From the NCBI GenBank assembly GCA_938005265.1, contig CALLOA010000100.1, forward strand, positions 1 to 38,857: a stretch of DNA of 38,857 nucleotides, given 5' to 3'. Below the pieces are notes generated by a model that was not told the origin of the DNA, ran no database searches, and saw only the letters and a program-made list of their open reading frames with translations. Within the stretch, counting starts at the first letter, position 1, and each line of letters begins with the position of its first letter. This document shows, piece by piece, positions 20,358-30,106 of this stretch. Position numbers and translations under genes: made by a program. Origin of the DNA: an uncultured Granulosicoccaceae bacterium (GTDB lineage Bacteria; Pseudomonadota; Gammaproteobacteria; Granulosicoccales; Granulosicoccaceae).

Positions 20358-20382
20358 TAGGGGCTATTTTTTTGAATTCAAG
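20358..20382 (-). promoter_or_regulatory. Sigma-32-like heat-shock promoter for grpE-dnaK-dnaJ
   Basis: On the minus strand CTTGAA (20377-20382) is a perfect heat-shock -35 core, followed after 13 nt by CCCCTACAT (-10 core CCCC at 20360-20363). The -35 lies within the last codons of hrcA and the spacer includes its stop codon. It would start a leader of about 125 nt before grpE. The consensus is that known for sigma-32; the activity is inferred. Confidence 0.68.
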
Positions 20383-21434
20383 GCCGCACTCAGTAGTTTA
20401 GAGGTAATATCTACAATCGGTATCACCTTGTCGTAGGCCATACGCTTGGGGCCGACCACCCCCATGACACCAACAATCGAGCCATCCACTTCATAGGAGG
20501 AAGTAATCAGACTGCAGTCCTGCAGCACATCAAACCCCGCCTCTTTGCCAATAAAAATCTGCACACCCTCCGCAGATATACACTGCTCCAACAAGTGATA
20601 GATGTCGCGCTTTTGCTGGAACGCCTCAAACAGCTCGCGCAACATGGAAACATCTGACAGATCTTTATGAGCCATTAAATTGGTTTCGCCAGCAACCAGC
20701 AGATCGTCGTTAGCTTCTTGTTTACCCTCGTGCAGCACTTCACCGGCCAGTTCAATCATCAGTTTCATGCGCTGGCTCATGTCGTCACGCACCTTGTGCA
20801 GCTCGTTCTGCAATTCACTACGCACCTCCGACAAAGGGCGGCCCAGGTATTCCTGATTGAGGAAACGAGCGAACTCTTCCAGCTCAGCCTTTGAATAATC
20901 CCGATCCATCTTGATGACACGATTGTCTATTTCATCATTACCATGGATCAGAATGGCAAGCACCCGCTGCTCGGACATGGGCAGGAACTCTATCTGCTTG
21001 ACAGCTACCTGCTCACGTTTGGGAACAGTGATCATGCCTGCCATCTCAGTCATACCTGAAAGGTAATTTGAGGCCACCTTAATGAGTTGTTGGTCACTCA
21101 GCGAAGGATCGAGTGCGGATTTTATTTTAGCAATGGCGCCATGCTCAAGCTCCCTGTACTCAAGCATACTGTCGACAAAAATGCGGTAGGCTGCGGAGGT
21201 GGGCACACGCCCGGCTGAGGTATGAGGCGATTTCAACAACCCCATTTCTTCCAGATCACCCATCACATTTCTGACGGACGCAGCGCTGATGCCGACACCG
21301 GGTAATTTCGAGAGCGTACGCGACCCGACCGGCTGGCCGTCGTTTATGTAGTGGTCAACTAACATCCGCAGGATATTGCGTTCACGCTCGGACACATCGA
21401 GCTCGCGGCTATCGTTTGAGTTTTCTGCACTCAT
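20364..21434 (-). CDS. hrcA: Heat-inducible transcription repressor HrcA
   Basis: HrcA is a dimeric repressor that binds CIRCE operators and is kept active by GroEL in the species studied. The 356-residue protein has the N-terminal winged helix (SERERNILRMLVDHYINDGQPVGSRTLSK, GISAASVRNVMGDLEEMGLL, SPHTSAGRVPTSAAYRIFVD), then the GAF-like and dimerisation part ending GVMGVVGPKRMAYDKVIPIVDITSKLLS. The length is normal. HrcA is missing from enterics but present in Xanthomonas and several other proteobacteria. I found no complete CIRCE element upstream of hrcA, grpE or dnaK here, so its target may be elsewhere (groESL is typical). The ATG at 21434 is preceded by GGAG at a rather long 12 nt. It is divergent from ispG. 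Confidence 0.96.
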   Translation of the reverse strand: MSAENSNDSRELDVSERERNILRMLVDHYINDGQPVGSRTLSKLPGVGISAASVRNVMGDLEEMGLLKSPHTSAGRVPTSAAYRIFVDSMLEYRELEHGAIAKIKSALDPSLSDQQLIKVASNYLSGMTEMAGMITVPKREQVAVKQIEFLPMSEQRVLAILIHGNDEIDNRVIKMDRDYSKAELEEFARFLNQEYLGRPLSEVRSELQNELHKVRDDMSQRMKLMIELAGEVLHEGKQEANDDLLVAGETNLMAHKDLSDVSMLRELFEAFQQKRDIYHLLEQCISAEGVQIFIGKEAGFDVLQDCSLITSSYEVDGSIVGVMGVVGPKRMAYDKVIPIVDITSKLLSAALNSKK

Positions 21435-21637
21435 AAGCTGATTTTACTCCAGCATTCCTGACTTGCAACGTGCTGGGTCAACGTCCCGGTGACAATGTGC
21501 CTTGCAAGCGGGCAATTACCGCTCACAGACATACCTTTGTCTGTGCCGCGCAATAACGCAAGCTTGTCAAATTTAAATATAGTGACCACACACTACATAT
21601 TACCGCCTTACTGCAGGAAAATTGTGCTTTGCTGCGG

Positions 21638-21657
21638 TAGAATCCTGTCAGTGACAG
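21638..21657 (+). promoter_or_regulatory. Candidate -10 and palindrome upstream of ispG
   Basis: TAGAAT (21638-21643) resembles a -10 box, and directly after it lies the 13-base palindrome CTGTCAGTGACAG (21645-21657), in a position where a repressor could block transcription. The -35 is poor. A speculative call. Confidence 0.3.
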
Positions 21658-21766
21658 CAAATTGTGCACCTGTATCGTCGAATGATATGGCGTGCCCGGC
21701 AGTAAAACAATGCTGATCGACATGCTGGCAATATCCCGTGCAAGCTCCCCAGGGCAGATACCGGCC

Positions 21767-23044
21767 ATGAACCAACCCGAAAAGGCAACTACTTTGGACT
21801 CACCTTCCCATTCCACTACTCTAGCGTCCAGCTATCCTCGTCGACAAAAACAGGTGGTCCACATTGGTAATGTGGCAATGGGTGGAGAACACCCGATCGT
21901 GGTGCAATCAATGACCAACACAGACACGGAAGATGTTGTCAGAACCACCAATCAGGTAGCTGACTTGTCACGCGCCGGTTCTGAACTGGTGCGCATCACT
22001 GTCAATACGGAAGCAGCAGCACGCGCAGTGCCCGAAATCAAGGAACGCCTGCTGGCCATGGATTGCGATGTCCCACTAGTGGGTGATTTCCATTTTAACG
22101 GCCACAAACTGCTTGCCGATGTACCCGCCTGCGCTGAAGCGCTGGATAAATATCGAATCAATCCCGGTAACGTCGGGCGTGGCAAAAAACGCGACAGCCA
22201 GTTCTCAACCATGATCGAAATTGCCTGCAAGCATGACAAGCCGGTTCGTATCGGTGCCAATTGGGGTAGCCTCGATCAGGAACTATTGGCTGAGATGCTG
22301 GATGAAAATGCGCGTCAGGCCAACCCACTTCCACTCGAACAAATAAACCGCGATGCAGTCATTACATCAGCACTGGCCAGTGCCGCACGTGCAGAAGAAC
22401 TCGGCATGGCAAAAAACAAAATTATTATTTCCTGCAAAATGAGCCGGGTACAGGATTTGATCAATGTATACCAACGGCTAGGCAATGAATCCGAATACGC
22501 ATTGCACCTGGGTCTAACCGAAGCTGGCATGGGAAGCAAAGGCATCGTTGCATCAACCGCAGCTCTGGCTGTTTTGCTACAACAAGGCATCGGCGATACC
22601 ATCCGGATTTCACTGACGCCTGAACCCGGTGGCGATCGCACACGTGAGGTGGTAGTCGGGCAAGAGATATTGCAAACCATGGGGTTGCGTTCGTTCACGC
22701 CTATGGTTAGCGCCTGCCCCGGCTGTGGCCGAACCAGCAGCACTTACTTTCAGGAACTGGCTGACAGTATCCAGAGCTATCTACGCGGCAGCATGCCGCA
22801 GTGGAAGAGCGAATTTCCAGGCGTTGCCGATATGTCAGTTGCCGTCATGGGTTGTGTGGTTAACGGCCCCGGGGAAAGCAAACACGCCAATATTGGAATC
22901 AGCCTACCGGGCACCGGTGAAAGACCTGTCGCGCCCGTGTATATCGATGGAGAGAAGGCAGTCACACTAAAGGGTGACAATATAGCGTCCGAATTCAAAC
23001 AGATTGTTGAAGACTACGTTCACCGAAACTACGATGCCAACTAG
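21767..23044 (+). CDS. ispG: 4-hydroxy-3-methylbut-2-en-1-yl diphosphate synthase
   Basis: IspG (GcpE) performs the penultimate step of the MEP isoprenoid pathway, reducing MEcPP to HMBPP with a [4Fe-4S] cluster. From the ATG at 21767 the protein has 425 residues. It begins near [20 protein letters not shown] and carries [12 protein letters not shown], the substrate-barrel segment [15 protein letters not shown], and the cluster ligands of CPGCGRT (C317, C320) plus C363 and E370 of CVVNGPGE. It has the long form of Xanthomonas and betaproteobacteria (about 420 residues), not the 372-residue E. coli form. Earlier in-frame starts (GTG at 21692, ATG at 21710) would add residues not typical of the family; I prefer 21767, although its ribosome-binding site is weak. 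hrcA is divergent. Confidence 0.95.
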   Translation: MNQPEKATTLDSPSHSTTLASSYPRRQKQVVHIGNVAMGGEHPIVVQSMTNTDTEDVVRTTNQVADLSRAGSELVRITVNTEAAARAVPEIKERLLAMDCDVPLVGDFHFNGHKLLADVPACAEALDKYRINPGNVGRGKKRDSQFSTMIEIACKHDKPVRIGANWGSLDQELLAEMLDENARQANPLPLEQINRDAVITSALASAARAEELGMAKNKIIISCKMSRVQDLINVYQRLGNESEYALHLGLTEAGMGSKGIVASTAALAVLLQQGIGDTIRISLTPEPGGDRTREVVVGQEILQTMGLRSFTPMVSACPGCGRTSSTYFQELADSIQSYLRGSMPQWKSEFPGVADMSVAVMGCVVNGPGESKHANIGISLPGTGERPVAPVYIDGEKAVTLKGDNIASEFKQIVEDYVHRNYDAN

Positions 23045-23126
23045 CCACGACTGAAATTCAGCGCATCGGCGACAGCTTGCCTGAACCTGCTGCGGCGGAT
23101 ATGCACAACGGGTATGCGAAACCGAT

Positions 23127-24398
23127 ATGCACACACCACCGTGGTTTACCCTACCGACTTCTGAAAAACAGGTTCCAACCACCGCAATTGTTATAGGTGC
23201 GGGCCTTGCTGGCAGCAGTACCGCTCGCAGACTGGCACAACAGGGCTGGAAGGTAACCGTACTGGAACGGGGCGGTGAGGCTGCTGCAGGTGCATCAGGA
23301 AACCGCTGCGCACTACTTCGCCCGCATGCCAGTCGCGACTCATCTGTTACCCAGCAGTTTTTTACTGACGCATTTAATCAAGCGTTGAATTTATTGAAGA
23401 GCCTTGGTAACGAATCAAGCCATAGTTCCTTATATCGACAAACAGGTGCATTGCAACTAACGCGTAATTCCAATAGTTATCATGAATCGGCACAGGTAAG
23501 ACCGCTTGCACAGAATGATGCAAGCAAGTTGTGCGGCGTCGATTTGCCTTCAGGCGGATTATTTTTCCCGAGCGCTTGTACTGTTGATATTGCAGCTGTT
23601 TGCAAGACGCTGCTTGAACATCCGGGCATTAGTACGAACTATTCATTTGAGGTGACAAAGTTATCATTGCTAGACCAAGAATGGCTTGTTTCGAATAACA
23701 AACAAACACTCAGCGCACCACTTGTTGTCCTTGCGAACGGTGCATCTTTAAGCAATTTCCCAAGCACACAGGAACTCAGCATCACGCCAGCCCGTGGCCA
23801 AACAACAGAGATCGAAGTTGGCAATCGCCTGAGTCCCGCCATTCCCCTTTGTGGTCATCACTATTTGATACCACAACGAAACTCACACTTGCAGCCGAGC
23901 AAATCATCACCCACAAAATGCAGACAACAGCATTGGCAAATTGGAGCCAGCTTTGATCGAAACAATGATAAAGCGACGATACTGGAAACGGATGACGACG
24001 AGAATATTCTGGGCATCTACCAGTTGCTCGGTGATCAGTTGGCCGAGCGTCCATCACCCGACAACATCAATACCATCAACCATTGGGTTGGAGTCAGAGC
24101 AACAACACCCGACAGGCTCCCTGTAACAGGTGCCTTGCCAGACTGTCAGTTTTTCAGCCAGGAGTACGCTGACCTGCATCACGGCCGTGCTGTATCCAAC
24201 TATGCGCCAGCTCAATATCTGCCGGGCTTTTTTGTTAATGGTGGCTTTGGCTCCAGGGGACTGTGCGTTGCAGCTATCTGCGCTGAATTGCTGGTAGCTC
24301 AAATCACTGCAAACACCAAACTGGATAAAAAGTGCGCAAGCTACCTGCAATTGCTGCACCCAGCACGGTTTCATATAAGACGGCTAAAAAGAGGCTGA
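23127..24398 (+). CDS. Stand-alone MnmC(o)-like FAD-dependent oxidoreductase
   Basis: The 423-residue protein is a DAO-family flavoenzyme with an N-terminal dinucleotide-binding motif GAGLAG (24-29) and a LERGG end of the second strand. Several segments match the oxidoreductase half of MnmC, which turns cmnm5s2U at tRNA position 34 into nm5s2U: GASGNRCALLRPHASRDSSVTQ near the start, GVRATTPDRLPVTGALPD, GGFGSRGLC, and the closing LHPARFHIRRLKRG. In E. coli MnmC this part is fused to an N-terminal methyltransferase; none is present here or elsewhere in this window. A separate MnmD-like methyltransferase could exist outside it. The gene lies 82 bp after ispG on the same strand. A glycine-oxidase-like role is an alternative. 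The ATG at 23127 has a weak ribosome-binding site. Confidence 0.8.
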   Translation: MHTPPWFTLPTSEKQVPTTAIVIGAGLAGSSTARRLAQQGWKVTVLERGGEAAAGASGNRCALLRPHASRDSSVTQQFFTDAFNQALNLLKSLGNESSHSSLYRQTGALQLTRNSNSYHESAQVRPLAQNDASKLCGVDLPSGGLFFPSACTVDIAAVCKTLLEHPGISTNYSFEVTKLSLLDQEWLVSNNKQTLSAPLVVLANGASLSNFPSTQELSITPARGQTTEIEVGNRLSPAIPLCGHHYLIPQRNSHLQPSKSSPTKCRQQHWQIGASFDRNNDKATILETDDDENILGIYQLLGDQLAERPSPDNINTINHWVGVRATTPDRLPVTGALPDCQFFSQEYADLHHGRAVSNYAPAQYLPGFFVNGGFGSRGLCVAAICAELLVAQITANTKLDKKCASYLQLLHPARFHIRRLKRG

Positions 24399-24412
24399 TA
24401 AAAAATGGGCCT

Positions 24413-24463
24413 AGCTTGCTGCAAGCTGCCATTAACCCGCTGGCAAGGCGTTAAAAGGCCTTG
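24413..24463 (+). other. Two hairpins in the mutA leader
   Basis: AGCTTG-CTG-CAAGCT (24413-24427) and CAAGGC-N8-GCCTTG (24444-24463) lie between the upstream gene and mutA. Neither has a T-tract. They do not contain the AAGCCAGGAGACC-type B12 box expected of a cobalamin riboswitch. They may be mRNA-stability or weak attenuation structures. Confidence 0.45.
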
Positions 24464-24528
24464 TGGTCAGCGCTACAGATAGCGGCTAAAATATCAGCTG
24501 TAACCAATCCTGCGGAAAAAATACCGGC

Positions 24529-26508
24529 ATGTCGAAAATGCTATTTGACCTGACTGAGACGTTTGCTGGCAATTCCCGCGAAGCCTGGGAGGCATTGCTG
24601 ATCGACAGCAAGGGCTCTCCAACTGAACCCCGGGCAGTTGCAAACGCTCTGGCGAAAATCACCAAAACCACGCTCGACGGAATCGAAATCGAGCCCCTCT
24701 ACTCGCGTAGCAGCAACGCCACCGAGTATGCTCCGGCATTGGCCAGACGCAATGCGGAAAGCGCAACTCCATGGGACATCAGGCAGATAATTCGCACACC
24801 TGATCCTGCGGTGGCTAACGAGGCGATTCTGCAGGAATTGCAAAGCGGCGCTACCTCCATTCATTTGCTGCCACAGCGAACAACATCAAATTACGGGATT
24901 GCGCTGCGTACAGCACAGGATATTGAAACATTACTCGATAGCGTTTACCTGGATTTAATCAGTGTTGGTTTTGAACCCGGCGCTACGCCAGCCGAAGCGC
25001 TTGAATGGCTTGTGAATTTGGCCAGTAACCGTGGTATCGATGCTGCCAAGCTCTCTGTAGCCTGCAATATTGACCCACTGGTTGATAGCGTAGTTTCCGG
25101 TTTACACGATATAACTGACGTGGCTGACGCGACGGCAGAACTGGTCAGGCTAAGCAACCGTTTCGCCACTGATTACCCTCAGATCAGGACGGCAGCCGCA
25201 GACACCCGGCCTTGGCACAATCTGGGTGCGAACACGGTACAGGAGCTCGGCATTGCCTGCGCCACCGGTGTACACCACTTGAAAGCCTTACTGTCAGCCG
25301 GAATGGATTTGACTACTGCACGAAAACAGATCGTTTTTCACTTTGCCGTTGATACTGAGTTCTTCACAGGTGTTGCCAAGCTGCGTGCCATGCGGGAACT
25401 GTGGGCATACATCTGCCAGCAATTCACAAACGATGAAGGGCACAACTTGCCCGGCAATGGCAACGACCATGAGCATGCCTACATACACGCACACACATCA
25501 CAACGTATGTTGTCGCGGCTCGATGCTGACAACAACCAGCTACGCAACACACTGGCTTGCAGTGCTGCTGCCATAGGAGGGGCAGATTGCATCTCCGTTG
25601 AAGCACACCATTCATCAATGCTGCAGGACTACCCCTTACAGCAACCTGATGAATTCGCACGCAGAGTTGCACGTAACATACAAATGGTATTACTCGAAGA
25701 ATCCAATTTGCATCGTGTAGCTGACCCATTGGGTGGCTCACCCTATATGGAATCACTGACGTCGGAACTTGTGGCCACAGGCTGGCAAATATTCCAGCAA
25801 ATCGAGCAGGAAGGAGGTATGCCCGCAGCCATACAGTCTGGCTCCATCGCACAGCGTATTAGTGATACCGGACAGAAGCGACTACACCAACTGGCCACGC
25901 GCCAATCCCCGATTGTAGGTGTCAGCGAGTTTGCTTCACTCGAGCAGCAAGCCTTTGAACAAGGCAGCGACGAATCGTCGCTATGGCGCACGAGCACAGC
26001 TTTCGAAAAACTGCGTATTGCCAGCTGGCAATACGAAAAACAAAACGAGCAAAAACCTGCCGTGCTGATATTGAACCTGGGAGCAGGCAGCGACTATCGC
26101 GGCCGTGCCGGTTTCAGCAGCAATCTATTCGCAGCAGCGGGCATCAGCTGCATTGAATCGGGGCTTGCCCAGCCAGATCAAATTGATTCAGTTTTTTTAG
26201 AAAAGCTTAAAGCCGATTTGATATCAGCAAGCTCTGGTGTTGTAACGGTTTGCTCAAGTGATAAAAACTATGAACAACTTGACGCCAGTTTTTTCGCCCA
26301 TCTACGCGCCGCCGGCGCGACTCGCATTGTACTGGCAGGCCGCAGCAAAACGTTAGTTGAAAAAGATCTGTGCGATGATGAGATTTATCTGGGTTGCAAT
26401 GCGCTTGAGAAGTTATCCGCAATTCAGGCAAGCCTGGGAATTGCTCCGGCAAGCAATCACGCGGTGACTGGGGAAAATTCAGCTGGTAAAAACGGGAGCA
26501 GATCATGA
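24529..26508 (+). CDS. mutA: Methylmalonyl-CoA mutase small subunit
   Basis: MutA is the non-catalytic partner of the heterodimeric adenosylcobalamin-dependent mutase. The 659-residue protein has the (beta/alpha)8 barrel region of the family ([85 protein letters not shown]). The C-terminal region aligns with a B12-binding fold but lacks the DxHxxG motif, as expected for the small subunit. It ends with ATGA shared with the mutB start, so the two are translated in tandem. The ATG at 24529 has GCGGA 13 nt upstream, a weak placement. It starts the second half of the propionate route. Confidence 0.94.
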   Translation: MSKMLFDLTETFAGNSREAWEALLIDSKGSPTEPRAVANALAKITKTTLDGIEIEPLYSRSSNATEYAPALARRNAESATPWDIRQIIRTPDPAVANEAILQELQSGATSIHLLPQRTTSNYGIALRTAQDIETLLDSVYLDLISVGFEPGATPAEALEWLVNLASNRGIDAAKLSVACNIDPLVDSVVSGLHDITDVADATAELVRLSNRFATDYPQIRTAAADTRPWHNLGANTVQELGIACATGVHHLKALLSAGMDLTTARKQIVFHFAVDTEFFTGVAKLRAMRELWAYICQQFTNDEGHNLPGNGNDHEHAYIHAHTSQRMLSRLDADNNQLRNTLACSAAAIGGADCISVEAHHSSMLQDYPLQQPDEFARRVARNIQMVLLEESNLHRVADPLGGSPYMESLTSELVATGWQIFQQIEQEGGMPAAIQSGSIAQRISDTGQKRLHQLATRQSPIVGVSEFASLEQQAFEQGSDESSLWRTSTAFEKLRIASWQYEKQNEQKPAVLILNLGAGSDYRGRAGFSSNLFAAAGISCIESGLAQPDQIDSVFLEKLKADLISASSGVVTVCSSDKNYEQLDASFFAHLRAAGATRIVLAGRSKTLVEKDLCDDEIYLGCNALEKLSAIQASLGIAPASNHAVTGENSAGKNGSRS

Positions 26509-28745
26509 GCAAAACGGATTTCCCCGATTTCACGACAATCGCCGCTCCGGCTATAGATACGGATACGGATACGGCTTCCTCTAACGCAGCACGTACCCAT
26601 CAATTCGCATCGAGCGCCACAAACGCTACTGCAGGCCATCCATGGGAAACGCTGGAGGGCATTGATATCAAGTCTGCCTACACTGCCAGCGATACTGAAG
26701 GCCTAGGATTTATTGATACTTTTCCCGGTATCGCACCTTTTGTTCGCGGCCCCTACCCCACCATGTATGTATCGCGGCCCTGGACCATCCGGCAATACGC
26801 GGGATTTTCCACAGCAAAAGAAAGTAACGCTTTCTACCGGGCCAATCTGGCAGCCGGGCAGAAAGGATTATCCATTGCCTTCGATCTGGCTACACACCGG
26901 GGTTACGATTCCGATCACCCGCGAGTGGCCGGAGACGTCGGTATGGCTGGCGTTGCCATCGATTCCATTCTTGATATGCGCACTTTGTTCGATGGCATCC
27001 CCCTGGACAAGATGAGCGTTTCAATGACAATGAACGGAGCGGTTCTGCCAATTCTGGCGCTCTTTATTGTGGCTGGTGAAGAGCAAGGTGTGAAGCCTGA
27101 ACAACTCACAGGTACAATTCAGAACGATATTCTGAAAGAGTTTATGGTGCGAAACACCTATATCTATCCACCAGCACCCTCGATGCGCATCATCTCGGAT
27201 ATATTCGCCTATACAGCGGCAAACATGCCCAAGTTCAACAGCATATCCATTTCCGGCTACCACATGCAGGAAGCCGGAGCTACTGCTGATCTGGAACTTG
27301 CCTACACCCTGGCCGATGGCGTTGAATATTTACGTCGTGGTATCGATGCTGGCATGGATATCGACAGTTTTGCGCCACGCCTGTCTTTTTTCTGGGCAAT
27401 TGGCATGAACTACTATATGGAGATTGCCAAAATGCGTGCAGCACGACTGTTATGGTCAAAGCTGGTCTCGCAATTCAACCCGCAAAATCCGAAATCAAGC
27501 AGCTTACGCACGCATTGCCAGACATCCGGCTGGAGCCTGACGGCGCAGGACATCTACAACAATGTAACCCGCACCTGCATTGAAGCAATGGCTGCAACTC
27601 AGGGCCATACACAATCGCTACATACCAATGCGCTGGATGAAGCACTGGCCCTGCCCTCTGACCATGCTGCGCGCATTGCGCGTAATACCCAATTGCTTTT
27701 ACAAATGGAGAGCGGCACCTGCCACCCGGCTGACCCCTGGGGAGGCAGTTACTTTATGGAGAAACTGACTGCTGATCTGGCTCAACGCGCCTGGCAACAT
27801 ATAGAGGAAGTAGAAAAGGCTGGCGGCATGGCGAAAGCCATTGAGCGCGGTATACCGAAACTCAGAATCGAACAGGCTGCAGCGCAAACGCAGGCACGTA
27901 TAGATAGCGGGCAACAAACCGTCGTGGGTGTTAACAAGTACACGCCACCGACGCAGGATACGATCAACGTGCGCCAGGTTGATAATTCGGCTGTACGTGA
28001 GCAACAGATACAACAACTAAAGGAATTACGCGCCGGGCGTGATGCTGTAGCACACAAACGAGCCCTTCAGGCACTGCAGGATGCAGCGGCTAATACACCG
28101 TCAGGTGCTGCGGATTCGGACAACAATCTGCTGGCACTGATGGTTGACGCAGCCCGTGCACAAGCCACGGTGGGCGAGATGTCAGACGCGCTCGAGAATA
28201 GCTTTGGCCGGCATGTTGCAGAAATCAGATCCATACAAGGTGTTTACCGCCGCGAACTCGGTAACAAACAACCCGGAGGCAGCGTGGAAAAGCTCGACGC
28301 CATGATTACGGCATTTGAACAGAACGAAGGCCGCAGACCACGAATCCTGGTGGCAAAAATGGGTCAGGACGGCCATGACCGTGGGCAAAAAGTTATCGCC
28401 AGTGCGTTCTCTGATCTGGGCTTCGATGTTGATATAGGCCCGCTGTTTCAGACACCTGAGGAAGTCGCCAAACAAGCGGTTGAAAATGATGTGCATATTA
28501 TCGGTGCGAGCTCACTGGCAGCAGCTCACCTGACTCTCGTACCCGAACTGCGCAAACATCTCGAAGCACTGGGCCGTGACGATATTCTGGTAACCGTTGG
28601 TGGTGTCATTCCGCAACAGGATTTCGACGCGTTGCATGAGGCCGGAGCAGCAGCGATATTTCCACCGGGCACTGTAATAAGTGAAGCTGCGATTGATTTA
28701 TTGCAAAAGTTGAACACCGCACTTGGCTACACGAACGCAGCATGA
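26505..28745 (+). CDS. mutB: Methylmalonyl-CoA mutase large (catalytic) subunit
   Basis: This subunit converts (R)-methylmalonyl-CoA to succinyl-CoA by a radical mechanism using adenosylcobalamin. The 746-residue protein has the barrel domain ([106 protein letters not shown]), a linker, and the cobalamin-binding domain with DxHxxG as D622, H624, G627 (H624 is the lower axial ligand), followed by [16 protein letters not shown] and [13 protein letters not shown]. The N-terminal tail carries a short GATACG x3 repeat at 26556-26573 coding Asp-Thr pairs. The start overlaps the mutA stop by 4 nt and has GGGAG upstream. It is followed by meaB. Confidence 0.97.
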   Translation: MSKTDFPDFTTIAAPAIDTDTDTASSNAARTHQFASSATNATAGHPWETLEGIDIKSAYTASDTEGLGFIDTFPGIAPFVRGPYPTMYVSRPWTIRQYAGFSTAKESNAFYRANLAAGQKGLSIAFDLATHRGYDSDHPRVAGDVGMAGVAIDSILDMRTLFDGIPLDKMSVSMTMNGAVLPILALFIVAGEEQGVKPEQLTGTIQNDILKEFMVRNTYIYPPAPSMRIISDIFAYTAANMPKFNSISISGYHMQEAGATADLELAYTLADGVEYLRRGIDAGMDIDSFAPRLSFFWAIGMNYYMEIAKMRAARLLWSKLVSQFNPQNPKSSSLRTHCQTSGWSLTAQDIYNNVTRTCIEAMAATQGHTQSLHTNALDEALALPSDHAARIARNTQLLLQMESGTCHPADPWGGSYFMEKLTADLAQRAWQHIEEVEKAGGMAKAIERGIPKLRIEQAAAQTQARIDSGQQTVVGVNKYTPPTQDTINVRQVDNSAVREQQIQQLKELRAGRDAVAHKRALQALQDAAANTPSGAADSDNNLLALMVDAARAQATVGEMSDALENSFGRHVAEIRSIQGVYRRELGNKQPGGSVEKLDAMITAFEQNEGRRPRILVAKMGQDGHDRGQKVIASAFSDLGFDVDIGPLFQTPEEVAKQAVENDVHIIGASSLAAAHLTLVPELRKHLEALGRDDILVTVGGVIPQQDFDALHEAGAAAIFPPGTVISEAAIDLLQKLNTALGYTNAA

Positions 28746-28758
28746 TGAAACACCTTCC

Positions 28759-29790
28759 ATGAACGAATCGCCCGTCAGGCCACGCCGCATATTGTCAGAA
28801 GACGATTTTGTGCTGGGCATTCAGGAGGCCAACCGGGCAACATTGGCGCGTGCAATCACGCTGATTGAATCAAGCCGGCCCGATGATCGTAAAAAAGCAA
28901 ACCAGCTGCTTGATCGCCTGATACCCATGACCGGTAACGCCATGCGCATTGGCATAAGCGGTGTGCCGGGAGTCGGAAAAAGCACATTTATCGAGGCATT
29001 AGGCCTGTATCTGATCAAGCAGGGATTAAAAGTAGCCGTGCTGGCAATTGACCCCACCAGTTCTCGAAGTGGCGGCAGCATACTGGGTGACAAGACCCGA
29101 ATGCAGCGACTTAGCATGATGGACGACGCTTATATCCGCCCTTCCCCAACCAGCGGTGCGCTGGGCGGTGTTACCCGCATGACGCGCGAAACGCTGTTGT
29201 TGTGTGAGGCAGCAGGCTTTGATGTCATCATCGTTGAAACCGTGGGCGTAGGCCAATCGGAAATAACCGTTGCATCAATGGTTGATTTTTTCATGGCGCT
29301 GATGCTACCCGGCGCAGGTGATGAACTGCAGGGCATAAAAAAAGGCATCATCGAAATTGCCGATATGCTGGTCATCAACAAATGCGACCCCGATGACCCG
29401 GACAGACAACGTGCCGCCAGTGAAGCAGCTTCTGCTTACCAGCGAGCTTTACAGATCATGCAGCCACAGAGCCAGACATGGTCACCTCCGGTGATGACTT
29501 GCAGTGCATTACACAGCCACGGAGTCGACAATGTCTGGCAGCAGGTCACGAGTTTTCGCACAAAACTCACAGCGAGCGGGGAATTCGATTCACGCCGCCA
29601 ACAGCAGCAACGTCAATGGATGTGGTCACTGATCGAACAACAGTTACTGGCAGATATTCACTCGCATCCGCAAATTATAGAAATTCTGCCAGACATACTG
29701 GAATCTCTGGACCAAGGGGAATTAAATGCCGGCTCTGCGGCTAATCGTTTGTTGAGTGTATATAACGAAAAAGCTGACAACAAACACTGA
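28759..29790 (+). CDS. meaB: MeaB, G3E-type GTPase chaperone of methylmalonyl-CoA mutase
   Basis: MeaB protects and reloads cobalamin in methylmalonyl-CoA mutase. The 343-residue protein has a P-loop GVPGVGKST, AIDPTSSRSGGSILGDKTRM, VETVGVGQSE, and the NKCD guanine-specificity motif, plus an N-terminal helical segment and a C-terminal dimerisation part. It was called ArgK in older annotations. I chose the ATG at 28759, 13 nt after the mutB stop; an in-frame TTG at 28723 would add 12 residues and overlap mutB by 23 nt. Neither has a strong ribosome-binding site. Its place next to mutA and mutB fits the chaperone role. Confidence 0.95.
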   Translation: MNESPVRPRRILSEDDFVLGIQEANRATLARAITLIESSRPDDRKKANQLLDRLIPMTGNAMRIGISGVPGVGKSTFIEALGLYLIKQGLKVAVLAIDPTSSRSGGSILGDKTRMQRLSMMDDAYIRPSPTSGALGGVTRMTRETLLLCEAAGFDVIIVETVGVGQSEITVASMVDFFMALMLPGAGDELQGIKKGIIEIADMLVINKCDPDDPDRQRAASEAASAYQRALQIMQPQSQTWSPPVMTCSALHSHGVDNVWQQVTSFRTKLTASGEFDSRRQQQQRQWMWSLIEQQLLADIHSHPQIIEILPDILESLDQGELNAGSAANRLLSVYNEKADNKH

Positions 29791-30106
29791 CAGCCAAGGT
29801 GAGCTGCTCACACTGAGTAGCAATTCCTACCCCAAAGCAACGTATTGCGATTGTACCCTTACGCTTCAGCTTCTGTGCCTAGCTCTGGGTAAAAAACAGC
29901 CCTTAAGCGTTGCGCTCGGTCTGAAACACCTCTTTTCGCTCATCGGACTCTTCAACAGTGACCCATAGAATCAGTTTACAGTCATTCTACTTAGCACTCA
30001 CATGTCCGAAACTTTTCCCTGAGATATAAGTCGAATTCATTAGAAGTATTCACAACAATAACAAATCTAACAGCCAGATCACGGCACCCGGCAATTGTCA
30101 AAAGTC
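29791..30106. other. 316-bp gap between meaB and phnC
   Basis: No gene is supported. A small dyad GTGAG-CTG-CTCAC lies at 29799-29811, with no T-tract. TTAGCACTC at 29991-29999 matches one half of a CIRCE element but lacks the second half. I found no convincing Pho box (two CTGTCAT-like repeats) before phnC, though some weak similarity exists around 29975-29985. Confidence 0.35.

Noticed and set aside
24399..24528. Cobalamin riboswitch before mutA
   Set aside because: The leader is only 130 bp and lacks the conserved B12-box core; the two hairpins do not form the known architecture.
25424..25852. Long minus-strand frame inside mutA (142 codons)
   Set aside because: It is antisense to strongly conserved mutA sequence, is not recognised, and has no start signals.
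29991..29999. Perfect CIRCE half-site TTAGCACTC upstream of phnC
   Set aside because: No inverted second half follows at the required distance and the neighbouring genes are not heat-shock genes.
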